Notes under the pieces: generated by a model
Told to the model about the DNA's origin: nothing
Databases searched by the model: none
Seen by the model: only the letters and a program-made list of their open reading frames with translations
Program-made: the position numbers and the translations under genes
In this document: piece after piece, positions 43,001 to 58,000 of the stretch
Numbering within the stretch: position 1 is the stretch's first letter
Layout: every line of letters begins with the position of its first letter
Origin: Galbula dea
Lineage: Eukaryota; Chordata; Aves; Piciformes; Galbulidae
DNA: 64,000 nt
Direction of reading: 5' to 3'
NCBI GenBank assembly: GCA_013399015.1
Contig: VWZX01008184.1
Location: 2,317,481-2,381,480 of the forward strand

Positions 43001-46000
43001 CGCAGATCCATCATCTCCAGCTGCAGCTGCTCCAGCTCCTCATTGCTATTGTAGCTGAGAGAGTCAAAGGTCTGCAAGGCAGATGGACAGAGCATCAGGC
43101 ACTAATCATGCATGGACCTCTATGGCAGGCAGAGTGTTTTCCATATCCAGAATAACCATGCAACAAAAATGCTGTGAAAAGGAGTCAGCATTTTTGTGCA
43201 GCACATCAAAAGGCACATTCAACAATTCAGCTGCAGGTTAGTGGGTTTGGGGGTTTTGCTGCTTTTTGTAGGTATTTTTGGGGGTTGTTTTTTTTTTTTC
43301 CACCCCGCAGGATTCCACTCTCTGATCCCTGCTGTAGCTGGGATAGCTGTGCTACAGTTCACTTTCATTTTGTGAACCAGGTCAATTAGTTGGAATTGAC
43401 TAAATATGGCTAATTTTCCTCCTGCATCACTGCCAGGCTGCTTCCCTCACACTATCCCATAGATATTGTTGTTTCCCTGTTAAAAAAGAGAAGTCTGATG
43501 TCTTCTATAGAATTCCCTGTAATCAAAGTGATTAATTCACAGTTCTGTCTTCTTACAACTCAAACAGAAAACTGAATCATAGAATCATTAAGGTTGAGTC
43601 TACCCCAGCACCTCCAAACCAGACCACAGAATTTTCAGAGAGTCATTTAGGTTGGAAAACACCTTTAAGATCTTCAAGTCCAACTGTTGACCCAACACCC
43701 CCATGCCACTAAACCATATCACCAAGGGCCACGTCTACATGTCTCTGGAACACCTCCAGGGATGGTGACTCCACCACTGCCCTAGGAAGCCTGTTCCAAT
43801 GCTCAACCAGAACAGGAATTTGGGGCTTTTCCCATCTCAGAACTTCATGGATTTCACTTAGAAACCTCATGGATCCAGTGTAGAAGAGTGTTGGACTGAC
43901 TGACCGGAGAGTGAAAAGCTGATGTGTCCAGCAAACTGGCCACTTCGTGCTGCGTGAAGAGCATGGAGTTGGTATCCAGACCAGCCTCATCCAGCTCCTC
44001 CTGCATCAGATCCCTGAGTGCTTGGAGAACATCTGTGAGAAAGGAGCAATTTTTAACAGGCTAAAAGAGGAAACTGTGATGTGTTAGGAGAAAATGCCAC
44101 CAGGCTTGGGGACAGCCACTGACTGCCAAGCAGAGCTGGTTTGGAGATGCCCAAGAGTCTTCTCTAACACTGCTCAGTTCTTTGGCAATCCCATCAAGCT
44201 TGGGTACTTTGCTGGCAGTCTGTATCAGACTCTTGTTTTTATCCAATTGAACAAACTCTCCAAACTTTTAAAACCCCAAAACCCCAGATATTTGCACAGC
44301 AGAATGTTCACAATTGTGATTCTCAGAGCTCTACAATTCTAAGCCAACCTCACATTTCTCTGGCAGAGGGCACATCCTTGCCTGCTGGAATTTCTCATGC
44401 TTTAAACGAAAGCCTATGCTTCTACTAAACACCTGTTGTTGTACTGGTGACTTTTCTTAGCTATTTTGAGGCTACAATACCCAGGCAGGTGCCTTACCTG
44501 CCACCTTTCAGCAGATGTCACTCTCCTTTCTCAGCCTCCAGCAAAGCTCCCCCCAAATGACTAAGCCCATCACTTCCAGAGCTGCCCACTCACCTCCATA
44601 GGCCACTGTCCCCTGCGAGTCTGTGGTCAAGCTCTGCCGTAGCTGCCTCTTCTTCTCCTCTGTCACCTCCAGACCAAGATACTGCAGAACCTTGAGCAGA
44701 AAGAATGAGCCTTTAAAAAGAAAAACACTGCAAAAGCAACTCTCTGAAGTAGGTGCTGAGAAGACACTTGGTGCTGGGTTTTCTCCTGGAAGTAATTCTC
44801 CAGGCAGCATCTCCTAAAGGAGCAGCCTTGGGCTGGATTTCCAGCCTCATCTTTCCTATACAAGTACAGAAGTACCTGTTCCTGAAACAAGGGGACATGT
44901 TCACAACCCTCCAAGAACATTTTAGACAGGCTGCAAGCAGGTTTGCAGCTGTGACAAACTGTCAGGAGTTTTATCAAAAGCCAGTGGAGCTGTAGCCAGG
45001 CCCAGCTGCCAAAAGCTCAGCCTCTCTCCTTCCTCTCACTGCCCAGGAATGGTGTTGGGAACTGAGAAGATAAAAGCTATTCACACAGAGTATTTCCTGG
45101 GGCAACAAGAGACATTCAAACGTTTTGCTTCTCCTATGCACCTTTTGCTCTCTTATTATGCCTGATGCTCTGTCTTCTATTGAGAGTTACCAGCTCAGCC
45201 CCGGGCAGACAGCACACAGAAGCAGACAGACCTGTGCAAAACCTACTTGGCTGCTGGCAGCAGCAAGTAAAAGCTCTTAAAAGGCAAAGTCAGGCTCAGC
45301 AGAGTCTGGGAAAGATCCCAAGTTAAACACTTCCCTGTCCCAGGCTGTACCCACAGCTTCTTCTCATGCATGTACAGCATCTCCAGCATGGTTGCCTGGG
45401 AAGAGGCTGGAGATAAGTCCCTCCTCACATTTCTGTCACCAGCAAGCCCATGGGACCCATCTCCTTTCATGTGCTGCCTGTGAGGTCCATTTGAGTCCCA
45501 GCTCCCTCTCTGCCCACTACCCTTGCACAGGGCAGTGCTGCCGGCTTCTGGGCTTCGGGACAGCCTGATGTCTCCAGATGTTGGCATCTGGCACAGGCCA
45601 CCCCAAACCTATCTCAGATGTGTGCCAGTCAGCCTGTATCTCCTGGCCCTGGCACTGCTGCAGCTGCTTGCTCAGAACATAAATTGTTTAGCCTGAAGAC
45701 TGAGAGGAGATCTGATCAATGCTGACCACTAGCTAAAGGGTGAGGGCAAGAGGGTAGGGCCAAACCCTTCTCAGGGGTGCCCATTGATAGGGCAATGAGC
45801 ACAAACTGGAACCCAGGAGGTTCCATCTTAATAGGAGGAAAAACTTTGCTGTGAAGGTACCAAAACCCTGGCCCAGGCTGCCCAGAGAGGTTGTGGAGTC
45901 TCCTTCTGTGGAGAGATTCCAAAGGCCCCTCGAGGTGATCCTGGGCAACCTGCTCTGGCAGAGGGGTTGGACTGGGTGATGCCCAAAGATCCCTTCTAAC

Positions 46001-49000
46001 CCCCACCATGCTTTTCATGTTTTCATGCTTTCACACTCCTCCCACCAAAGTAGAGCTGCTTTTATACCCATGACGAGCAGAGGTCGCTGTGAAAACACAA
46101 TCCCAAATCCTGCTTTAGAATTACATAGGCTTGGAAAAGAAGTTCCTGTCTAGGTGTTGCTTTCCTGGAGGTGAGAGCAGAGCAGGGCAAGCACTGTATC
46201 TGCTCTCGGGGGGCAGCAAGTCCTCCTTGAGCCCACCCCAGACCTGCAGAAGGGGCTGTGTCCTCACGCTCCCACCGAATGCCAGCAGTACCCAGGAGAG
46301 GACTTGCAATCCAAAACCAGCCTAGGGCCATGGCCCCCCAGGGGCACTCTGCCTGCCAGCAGGGTCTGGGTGAGGAAATGAGCAGCACTCCTTGTCTTTT
46401 GATGGTGCCCATGGAATATATTTGCCATAAAATGCTGACAGCAACAGCGATTTTGACTGGGTCCTTGGTGAGATCTCTCATATTTCAGCCTTCCCTCGCC
46501 CACACCAGCTTGCTCCAGGTCACCCCAGCAGCAGCACTGGGAACTTTGTAGGGCAGCTACCTGCACTTACAGCCCTGAGTCAAACACATTATGGCCAAGG
46601 GAGGTGCAAGTGCCAGGAGGAGCCTTCTGGAGTTCCCTGGAGCATTGAGAAGTAGCCAAGATGTGTTTAAACACCCCTTTGGTCACAATCAGGATGTTTC
46701 ACAACGCCATCTTCTTCCTTTTCACCTTTAGAAGCTGGACCCAAGCTCCAGCAAACTCAGCTGAGTAACTGAGAATTTTTCTTTGCCAGACTCTTGGTAA
46801 TAAAGAAATCTACCTCAAAACCAGGTTCATTAATTAGTTATGGCACTTGAGCAGGTGATGCTAATAGAGAGCTGAGAGCCCTGGGGCTGCTTAGCCTGGA
46901 GAAGAGCAGACCCAGAGGGGATCTGCTCAAAGCTAAGCAATAGCTAAAGGGTGAGGGCAAGAGAATGGGGCCAGACTCTTCTCAAGGGTGCCCACTGACA
47001 GGACAAGGGGCAATGGGCACAAACTGGAACCCAGGAGGTTCCATCTGAACAAGAGGAGAAACTTCTTTGCTGTGAGGGTGCCAGAGCCCTGGGCCAGGCT
47101 GCCCAGAGAGGTTGTGGAGCCTCATTCTGTGGAGATTCTAAACCCAGCTGGAGGTGATCCTGGGCAAGCTGCTGTGGGTGACCCTGCTTTAGCAGGAGGT
47201 TTGGACTGGCTGATCCCCACAGGTTCCTTCTAACCCCCACTGTGCTGGGGTTCAGGGATTCTGAAAGTTCTCCATCAGTTCTTTCATGTAAAAAAGGAGA
47301 TCACTCACAAAATCTTATTGTGTTGGTCACTAAGGTGAAAGCAAGGAGTCATCATGCTAGGGAATCATTTTCTGGACTTCACACCTTGAGAGAGGAGTGA
47401 GAGAAGACCTCCCTTTGGGGAGAGGGACCCCTTTCACTTACCAGTTCCAGTTTCCCATCCTTGAGGCGGACATGGGGATCCAATGCTACCTTTGGTTTGG
47501 TTCCTGAAGCTGCTTTATGGTTGGATGCTGAAGTGGGTGCTGGAAAAAAACAACAAACAAGAATATAAATGGAAGAGCACTTGGGTAGAGGAAAGAGGTG
47601 TCTGCCAAGCAAAAACTCTTCTTCCATGAAGTATAATGTGTGTGCAGTAGGCCAAAAATCAAAGACCAGGATGTACCAAATCTGGTCCTGGAAGGCTCAT
47701 CTGAGTCACCACTGAAAAGATTGGATACTGGGGCAAAACCTTGCTGAAACTGGGCTTCTGCAAGGTTTGAAATGGTTTCATCCATCCAAATGGTCTTGAT
47801 ACATTTCATCCAAGGATCTAGGACTGCAAAAGTAACACTTTGGAAATTTCCAGTCACAAGTTTTTTGGACTCTTGGCATCTAGACTTGTGGTGATCTGTG
47901 AAAAAACTAAGATTATATGTGCCTGGCTCTTGTCTTCTCTAGCTGATGAGGCAAACCTGAAACTCAACAGGATATAAATGCAGCCTTGGTTTTCACAACA
48001 TCCATGGATTACAAGTGATGTGGAAAAAACACTGGTGCAAGATTTCTTCCCTCCTCAAGACTGCAAAAAGCTTTGAACCCTTGTCCCTCAGTTTGGCAGG
48101 CAGGTGGTTCTGGGTAGAAGCCATGTGTAATGCAAGATAGACGTGAAGGGAGAAAGAGACAGGAACAACAGGTAGTGGAAAGCTGGGATCAGAAAGGCCA
48201 GTTGCTGACAGCTGGATCATCATTCCAGCACAGCCTTCACAGCTGGAATGGTGCAGATCCCTTGCCACTTGTGCTTCTCCACCCCTGGAGTGAGCCCCAC
48301 ACATAGGGACCTGGACAAGCTGGAGCAGTGGGTCCCTGTGAACCTCAGGAGGTTCAGCAAGGCCAAGAGCAGTGTCCTGAACCTGGGTCAGGGCAACATC
48401 TGCTATCAATCCAGACTGGGGATAAAGGGCTGGAGAGCAGCCCTGTGGAGAAGGACTTGGGGTACTGGTAGGTGAAAAGCTGGACATGAGCTGGCAGTGT
48501 GTGCTCACAGCCCAGAAGCCAGCTGTGTCCTGGGCTGCATCCCCAACAGTGTGGCCAGCAGGGCAGGGGAGGGGATTCTGCCTCTGCTCTGCCCTGGGAA
48601 GATCTCACCTGCAGTGGTAGCTGCCCCATCCCTGGAACCATTCCAGGTCAGGTTGTTTGGGGCTCTAAGCAACCTGCTTTAGTTGCAGATGTCCCTGCTG
48701 ACTGCAGGGGGTTGGACTAGATGACCTTGAAAGGTCCCTTCCAACCCAAACCAGTCTGTGATTCTATGATTCTCCTGAACCTCTTGGAGCACTTCTCACC
48801 ACATCCTCCTCAACTGCCAGTGCAGAGACTGAGTGCAGGGAGAAGATAGTGAGAAGCAGCAGAGGTGCTACACAAACATAATCCTCCTAATGCAAGTGTT
48901 CATCTGCTCTGCTAGCACCAGCAGCTGGGAAGCAGCAAGAGGTAATAACTAAACTGGGTTTGCTGGATTGGCCACCAACACTTTACTCTCCAAGTTCAAG

Positions 49001-52000
49001 GGCAGAGCTGTTACCCTTTGCCTCATGGCTAATCAGGATTAGCTCCACGTGGCTTTGCCACCAGCTCTGGACACAGAGAAATCCAGGGCATCCATCAGGC
49101 ACCCAGAGAAAGGCAGTTAGTGGCCCAAGCTCCAAACCTGGCTGCTGCTCTTTCAAAGCCAGTTGTCTATTTTCATGGGTGACAACACTGAGTCAAAGCC
49201 TCCTCAGCACTTCACATTAAAAACACTGCCTGTACTGAAATCCCCCAGCTAAGTCAGGAAGTGGTGAGCTCATTGTTGTTTGCTGGATTGCCTACATGAC
49301 CCAGGGCTTTGCTCCCCATCACCATCACTAGGAGCTCTGACTGGTGGTGGCCACATCACAGCCTATGCGAAAGCAAGGCTATAGGATGCTTGGGCAGGGA
49401 GGACAGCCCAAGGGCAGTCCCTGTCCCAGGGTCTCTGCAGTGCACAGCATGGGAGGTGAAAACTGAAGCCTCCTGAGCTTGCCCAAGGTGAGACAGGCAT
49501 CCCTGGGAGCAGAGTGCTGACGCACACCCAGCTCAGCACCATCTGCTCTGTCTCTCCCACTAATTCCTGGTATAGACTAAACACAATTTACCTCTCAGTG
49601 CTCACTCTTAGCCTCCCAGATGGGAATGACAACATGGTACAGGGATTTGCAAGTGGGGCCAGTGCTTTGGCAGTACATGGGGAAGAAAGGGCCATCAGAC
49701 CCGAGATCCTGAAGATGAGGGGCAGCATTTGCCAAGGTCTCACTTAGGGAAGCCCATCTTTTCTTCAGGGCAAGAGTAACCTTTATATCATAGGGATATG
49801 GGGAATCCTGCTAGAGGTCACCTCCCTAGACACAGAGTCTTGGAGGTTATCAATGTTTCCTGTGATTCCTAAGGGACCTGTGCAGCTGCAGGGTGGTTTG
49901 AGCTCACTCCCATAGATACCATCCTACTGAGTGAGCAGAGAAGGTCTCTCCTACAACAGGAGAGAGCTCAGAAGAGGACTCAGAGCATGGAAAGAAAAAG
50001 CAGCATGGAAAACAAGCAAAAAGTGAAGCTTGGATGTAGAGAATTCTGACTTAGTCACATCTATAAGCAATTTCCTAGTGTGACCAACTGAGGGCATCCT
50101 TAACACCTGTATAATGCCCAGGGCTGCTGTGCACATTACAACCATCACTAACTGACTTCTTTCACACTGTCCTTCCAAGGAGCACTCATTCCCATCAGAG
50201 GGAAAGATCAGCTTCAATGTGACCTGTTGAGAGCCAGTCTGACATGGTCATTGCATGTGGGCAGAACCACTGCTGCCAAGGAACCAGAGTCTGTGAATGG
50301 AAGAAGCTGTCTCCCCTGAGCACCTCTGAACACCATAATAAAGAATTTTGCTACTATGGACAAACATGGACATAATTACTATCTGTTGAGTAAATCAAGC
50401 TGCTCCCTTCCCTCTGTCCTGGCAGGCTGAGTCTCGTTATCACCCTATTAGGTTCCACTCTAGCAGTATTAACACTGATCAGAATCCATTTCCTCATCCT
50501 CAGTGCCAAGGAGCCAAGGCTGTGTCTGACACCCAGTCAAAGAGAGGACTCTTACCTGAGACAGTAAGCTCTGGTGGGCAAACATCTGGTGACAAAGAAG
50601 GCACAGGAAAAGTATTTTCACGTGTGTTCTAGAAATACAAGACAAAAGGGCACAGAGAGTCACTAAGCAGAGTCTGTTGGGGTGAATAAAGAGCAGAAGG
50701 TAGAGGTGTTCAAGAGAGAGGAACCCATCCTGGCCATAAAGAGCAAAGGGTGTCCAGATGGGTCAAAAGAGACTCCAGGGATATCTCTAGGAGCACTTGG
50801 CACAGGCACCTTCTGAGCCATTTCAAAAATCTCTGGTCACTCACAAAACAACAGGTTTAGCATTACTGTTACTAAGAGCTGAAGATGAATTTGGCCTCGT
50901 TTGGTTTCTCCAGAGAGGTTCTCCCTAGAGCTCTGCATCCAACCCACCAGTGGCTGCAGCCAGTTGTATTATTTACCCAAAATACATCCTTATCACAATG
51001 AGCATGACAGGCTGCTGAGACCAGGGCACATCCTTTTTTGAGGGCCACCTCAGGGCTGGAAGGCACAAGTCAGAGGGGAAAAGAGTCACAGGGGAGATAT
51101 ACTGAGGACCGTTGAGGAGGTGCTTCCACAGCTGTGAACCTGGCTGTAGAGAGGGGCACAGGACTGGTGCTGAGGGTGTTCAGACAGCCAGTGTGGGTGC
51201 CTGAGCATGCTTTCCCCAGCATGGAGGTCTAGACCTCATTAAAAGTTCCATCTTTTAGCAGGAAAGTGAGGAAAGGAACAGTTTAATTCCAGCTGGTGCA
51301 CAATATCACCCAGGCACATCTGCTGGTTGGTGAAGGATCTAACCATAAGTGCATGGGCTAAGGTGGACTTCCATAAGGGGGACACCCAAAGGCAACATGT
51401 GTATGGCACTCTTGTATGTCATGTCCCCACAGGAGCTGAAAAGAAAGATGTTTTGTGGGTGATGTTGGTATGAAAGGAACATCCAGTCAGGCTGTTCTGA
51501 AGAAACTTTGTGTGGGAGAGGGCAGAAGATACACCCAGCATTGCATCAGTCCAGGAGAAGAGCAACAGAATGCAGCCACAGACCTAAATTCTCATGAGGG
51601 TGGTGTGGTTAACCCTATCTCACCAAGGGAGAGCACTTGTCTCTGCAGAGACAGCATGGAGCTGGGCTTCATGGGAAGAGTGAGCCTGGCTTCTCATTAG
51701 AGCAGAGAGGAACAGAAACAGGCTGCTTAGCAACATGGTGGATTCATCCTCAGAGGTCTGCCAGAGTAAAGAGTTGTTCCTGCCTTTGGGTAGGAGACTA
51801 GATCAAACTGACTCCTGAGATCCCTTCCAGCTCTATGACTGGGACTGAATGAGATGCAGCTTTTGTTTTGGTAAACCTTAGGCTTCTGAAACAGGTCTGA
51901 ATGCAGGCTCTGGAGATGAAACTCCTCTCATTACCTCCAGAGATCCTTCACCAGCTTAAACCAAAGACAGAAGAAACAATATTTCAGATTTAAAATAGCT

Positions 52001-55000
52001 GGCTGTAAACCAGGACTAAATACATCAGCCCTACAGACTTTCCATGGAGTCCCTAAAGGAGAGCTTTCTGATCAAAGAAAGAACATAGATGCCTGTGGCC
52101 TTACATATGAACTTCAGCCTACCTCTGGGGACTTCACATGGACCTTCAGTCTGCAGGAACTCAAACCATTTCCCACAGCCTTTGGAGGTGGTGATGGGAT
52201 GTTGTTATGAGCTGACAGTCCAGGGTGCAATCGTCCCCTTCCAGGAATAAAGGCCACTTCTGTGTTTCCCTCATGTCTTAAAAAAAAAAAAAAGCAACAA
52301 ATACAGAATATTTTAGTAACAAAAAAACAAAACCAAAACCAAAGCCCAAACAAACAAGCCTACTGAAAAAAACACCCCTAAAATCCCAAACAAACAAAAC
52401 AGAACACCAAAAAAACCCAAAACAACACCCCCAAAAAACCCAACAGCACAAATTTGCAGAACCACAGGCATGGAAGTTCTTTCTCCAGGACAATCTCTCC
52501 TATGCCCATGCAGCCTGCACAGGTGGAACTGGACCTCCACCAGCTGTGTTGCTTGTTTGAACCTCACTTCTGTTGCAGAACTCTGCTGGGCAGCAATGGG
52601 GCATAATGGCCTCAGACCCAACAGCACAGTCAAAGACAACAGGAAATATGCTCTATGCCTACCTGAGCTTGGCTTTTGCAATTATTTTTCTGGCCTCTTC
52701 ATGTGTGCTGCCCACCAAAGAATCCTTATTGATAGCAATGAGTTGGTCACCAGGTCGGAGCCGACCATCCTAAAGAAAGAGGCAGAAAGTCACAGCAGTG
52801 GGAAGGGATGGGGCTCTGCCCAAAGCTTTCATCCTCACTAGTCTGTGCAATGCATTACCCATCTCCTGCTACTTCAGAACAGCTACAGCCTCTAGTAGAG
52901 GACCCAATTGCAAAGTCACTGAAGGTCTCCACACTGACTTACCTTGTAACAGTCCCCATCTGGCAAAAGCTCTTGGACATAAATCATTGGGCCATCAGGC
53001 CTGTTGGTTCCACCACTGATTGTCAGCCCTAAGCCAGAGGATTTTGCTATAGAAATGCTCTGGATTCCTGATTCAATGGAGTAGCTGCAAGGGAGAAAGG
53101 TTAGCAGGTGACTCAAGGTGATCTGGTTTATCTTCCCATGTTGCTGAACAAATTCTGCCTGGTTTTCTTTCCACCAACACTCAGCTACAATCAATGGTCT
53201 GTGATTTAAACAGCTCATGCTGCTCCCAGAAGATGACCTTTAGGGCCAGGCACCAGCATGGAGACAAACAGAACATTGCACAGCATGGCAGCACTGAGCA
53301 AGGAGGCCACCACAACAGGTCCTCTCTAGACTCCATCACAGCCTGGAGCAGGTTAACAGCAGTGCAGGGCTGTCTAGTTTGTCCAAAGCAGCTGCTGGGT
53401 AGATGAGCTGGCCTCTCCTCTGCAAGGGTCTCTCACGCCGTGCAAGCAGCTTAAACCTCTGGTGCCAAATATTTGTCCTCTAAAAATCCCTCATAAAGAG
53501 GTGGTATTTAGCAGGAGGATTTCTTGGTTCCTTAGTAAGGACTGATTTTCTTTTCCAGTGACTTGGCTTGTTTATGCTAGCAAAAGAAGGGAAGCTGCAA
53601 GCCCTGGGGACAAATGGTCTCAATTCCATGACTTAACACCCTTCAAGCTGCCCCTCTTGAGAAGGGCAACCCTGAGCACCCTGGAGATGAGACTCCATAG
53701 AAAAACAAGCTCTGCCTGTCCAAACCTATGACCCTGTGAAATATGAAAGGGACAGGCAGCCACATGAAGACACGTGCTCCAGGAGATGCTCTGGAGACAA
53801 AAGGATGTGGTGTCTGTAGGCAACCACTGTTGACAGCAAAGACAAAGGGCGCCAGGAGTGTTTGTATGGGGAGGGCAGTGCTCGTGCTATTGTTGCACCA
53901 CGTCAATGTGCCAGAAGCAGGGCACTAGAAAACAGGCTCCTGAAACACCTTCTGAAAGCAACACTGGCCTCACAGGAACACTCCATTCATGACATGATTT
54001 ATTAAAGGTGATGTGCAGGGTCCTTTCAGCTAGCTGTAAGCCATGGGAAGAGGAGTAGTTACACGGTCAACCCTATTGCAGACGTATTGACTGCCTCAAC
54101 TGTGAAGCTTTAAAGCTTTTGGGTACAGGCTTCCCAGCAACAGTCAAGATGCCACCATGAAGAGGACTTCTAGAAAGTGACCTGGTCTCCTAGCCATTGT
54201 GTTGGTACCATGGTATAGAGGGCATAAGGATGAACAAAGTTCTTCAAGCACTGGAATTCTTTACTGGATCTACCTCTAAGGCAGCATTAGAGGTTGAGTG
54301 ACATCTCCCTGACTAAGCAAGGGCTGGGCTCCACAGGGCCATGCCATACATACTGTGTGTGAGAGGGGTGTGCTGGGTTCCCGATGCAGGGGCCGTGGGA
54401 GTTGGCAGGGCTCAGCAGCAGAGGGCTCTGGGAGCGTGAGGAGGAGCCCGAGGAGGTACTTTCCAGGTATCGACCTGAACAGCAAAGTCAAAGTCAGTCC
54501 AGGGAATGCAAAGGCTCCAGCATCACCCTCCTCCCCTGCTCTGCCCTCTGAGAGCTGACACCTTTTCCTAGCTTTTTTGGGGGAAAACCAAATGGGAAAG
54601 ACACCAGAGGTCTCCCCCAACCTCTACCACTCAGAGACATATCTCATGGGGAGGAAACATTCAGCCTCCTAGGCACAATACCAGCGTGGGACTGCCACCC
54701 CTCTGCCCTAGGGGAAAGTTTGGCAGCCTTCTGGTGGGATGCCAAGCCAGAAGGACAGCTTCTTTCCCCATTCACATGTGATCTGATGTGCTGGCACCTT
54801 GCTTAGGTTAACTTTGTTGCATCTTATTAAACATTTCCCAGTTGTAAATGAAAAATAACGATCATGGGATGAATCATTGCTGAAACGCTTTGAAATCCGT
54901 GGCAGAAAGCTGCACCAGCAGAGATGGGTACTGATGGAGTCACCTGCCCAATATGCCAGTTAAGCTGAGTCTGTGGGATCTGGGAAGTGTTTCTGATCCC

Positions 55001-58000
55001 AACAATTCCTTGTTCACCTCGAGGAGGCTGGGTCACTGCCTCGTTCACCCTGAGCTCGCTCTGCACAGGCAGGACTGCCTGCTGCTTTGCACCCCAATAT
55101 GGACAAGCAGGACTTCTCTTCCTTCAAAGCTCCACCCAAATCCAGTCAAAACTCCTTCAAGGTAACACTGGGATAATGAAAACTCTTGGCAGACAGAGAA
55201 GGTGGTGCTGAGCTACTCACTGCCACCGTGCAGGATCGGTGAGCTTCGTGCTGAGCCTGTGTTGCTCTGGGAGCCAAACTTCTCCAGCAGCTCAGAGAAC
55301 TCTCTCCTGGAAACAGAACCATGGTATAGTCAACCTGCTGCTCAGAGCTATTCCCCACCTGATCATGTGACAAGGGTGCCTCTAATGGCACTGACTGACT
55401 ACCAAGACTACTCGGCTGATGCCTTCAGCAGTGGGGAGCTGGCAGCTTCCCCATGCATAGGGGTAACCTCCTTGGGTTCAGGAGGTGGTGCAAGGCCTAA
55501 GGTCAAGACCCATTCTCATGGCAGTGCAGCTTTTCTGCAATGGGCTGGAGCTTCCATGTGTTCCTTCCCTGCCCTGTGAAGTGTTCAGCATAACAAGAAC
55601 AAGGAGCTGGGAAGGGATACGTGGTCAGGCACTGGTGCTTGGGGCTGTCCTGCCTGAGAGAGGGCAGATGGACACAGGGACCCTGCCTTGCACCCTGCCA
55701 CATGTATCCTCCCAGGAATCAGCAACAATCATTTTACCACCAGCTACAAGGCTCAGAAGAGTTTTGCTAACACACCACACAAATCAAACAGGCTGTCAGA
55801 AGGAGCTATAACTATGCAAACATTGACCAAAACTGCTTGGCCTCCTGGCTTCTTTCAGAATAGTTTCATGTAGATTATTCTCCATTTTTTCTCCTTCTTT
55901 CCTGAACAGAGAGCAGATGCTGCTAGCTCTTTCCAGGGCAAAGTTGGGAGATAAAAGCAGCAGCTCACTCTCTGAATCCATCCATAGTGATGATTCTATG
56001 TTCTTCATGAACATCAGAGGCTAAACTCTTAGAGCATAAGACCTTAACAAGAACCTGCATGCACAAAGCATGCCAGGGTAGCACAAGCTTCCATTCTCTT
56101 CCCAGCAGCTCATGGCTGAAGATACTGAACCAGGAGGCAGAGGTTAAATTTACAGATACCAAGGTCAGAAGGACTTGTCAGTGAATTAAAGAGCAGGAAG
56201 GAACAACAGCCCATAAACATTTAGCATGATGCCTCTTGTCTTGAGGTAACCCCCTGCTTCCTCTATTACCTCTCTGCAAAGCAATCTCATTCACAACATT
56301 CCCTGGAAAATTGGCTGGGTGCTCAAGTGCCTTTATTAATGCTTTGCTTCCAAGTTGAGTTTGACCACCACATAACTACCCAAGCACATTGAGTCCCTGA
56401 TGAGCTGTAACTACCTGTTCACAACAGGTGAATTGCTTCAAGACCTTCCTTTTACCAAATGTAACATCCTGAGTTTTTAAACCTCATTAAGGAATCATCA
56501 TTAACTATATTTACCAGCTCCTGCATTATTTCTGTAACCCTTCTTTGAGCTGCCATGAGCCTCTCACACCCTTTGGGATGAGGAGACCTGGAAAGGGGAT
56601 ACCATGCTCAGGCAGCAGCCTCCTGCACCCATCTCTGTCATCCTCTTGGCTCACAGGAGCATCCCGTCACTGTGACTGCATGGTCCTCTCCCTTCATAAC
56701 CCACCACCACCTGAGCAATCCAACCTTTTGGCAGGGAGAAGGGCCTCAAGGATGAGTAATTTTTAGATGTGTCATTAAATACACAGCCAGGCAGTGGAGA
56801 GAGACCCTGAAAGTGTTTTCTGTGGCCACAGTAATGACATTAGATGTCCTCTTTGAAGGCATAAGGGAATCCCCATGGGAAGGTGCCCTCTTGATGCCAT
56901 ACCCACAGGAAAGGCCTGTGACTAGTTCTCACACTTGAGAGTCAGACAAGCTCAAGCCATAAATCTGCAGGAAACCAGCCACAGCAAAGTGTCCTCAGCA
57001 AGGAGACTCCTCTTACACACCAGCAGACACTGTGTCATCTGCATACCTTACCAGGACAGATGTTCTGTATTATTGGTTAGATTAGAGCCAACAATATTAA
57101 ATGATGAATGAATCATCAGCTCCTTAGGTTCCTGCTGGAAATGCTCTCACTAATTTACATCTTCCCATTAGCAACCAGCTCATTAACAAACTTCAAAGGC
57201 CAGAGCCTGCCTTATCTAATATTGCCATCAAATGTATGCCTTATTCATCCCATTTAATGCTAATTTCAGACCCAAGTGGCACACAATACTGAGTGGAATG
57301 CCTTGGTGAATCCCAGTCCTTTGCTTCAACACTATTGCCTTTATCTACTCAACCCACAACCTTAAAGAAAGCCAATGACTCTGCTCAGAGCCCACCTCCC
57401 CCAGATCTGTTCTAACAGGTGGTTTCACAGCATTAGACACTGAAAGAGATGTAAGAGCACTGAGAAAGCAGAGGGACAACTTTGGTCCTATAGCAGTAGG
57501 ACAAAGGTTTCCTCTTTTGTGGTTCCCTAGATTAAGCCTTGGATAGGCATAGAATGGTTAGAGCCAGAAGAGACATTTCAAGGTCACCTAGTCCAAACTC
57601 CTGCAGTCAGCAGGGACATCTCCAACTAGAACAGCCCCAGACCACCTGGCCTGGAATGGTTCCAGGGATAGGACATCTCCCACCTCTCTGGGTAACCTGG
57701 GACAGGCTCTCACCACCCCCAGCATTAAAAAATAAATAAATTCTTCTCTCTAGTCTAAATTTCCCTCTTTTAGTTTAAAGCCACCACCCCCTGGGTCCTG
57801 TCACCACAGGCTTGTTTTGGGCTGGGTGTTTCTGTGGTCACCTATTGTTACTTTTTCCTCAGATGATAATAATCCATCAGAGAACAGAGCAGGTTATGAA
57901 CTTAAAACAAAGCCTAAAAAAAATATCTTAGTCAATGCAAATGCAACAAGTCTAGCAGCTCTTTGGCTCTTTAAGCCCTGCCAAACAACACAAACCCAAT

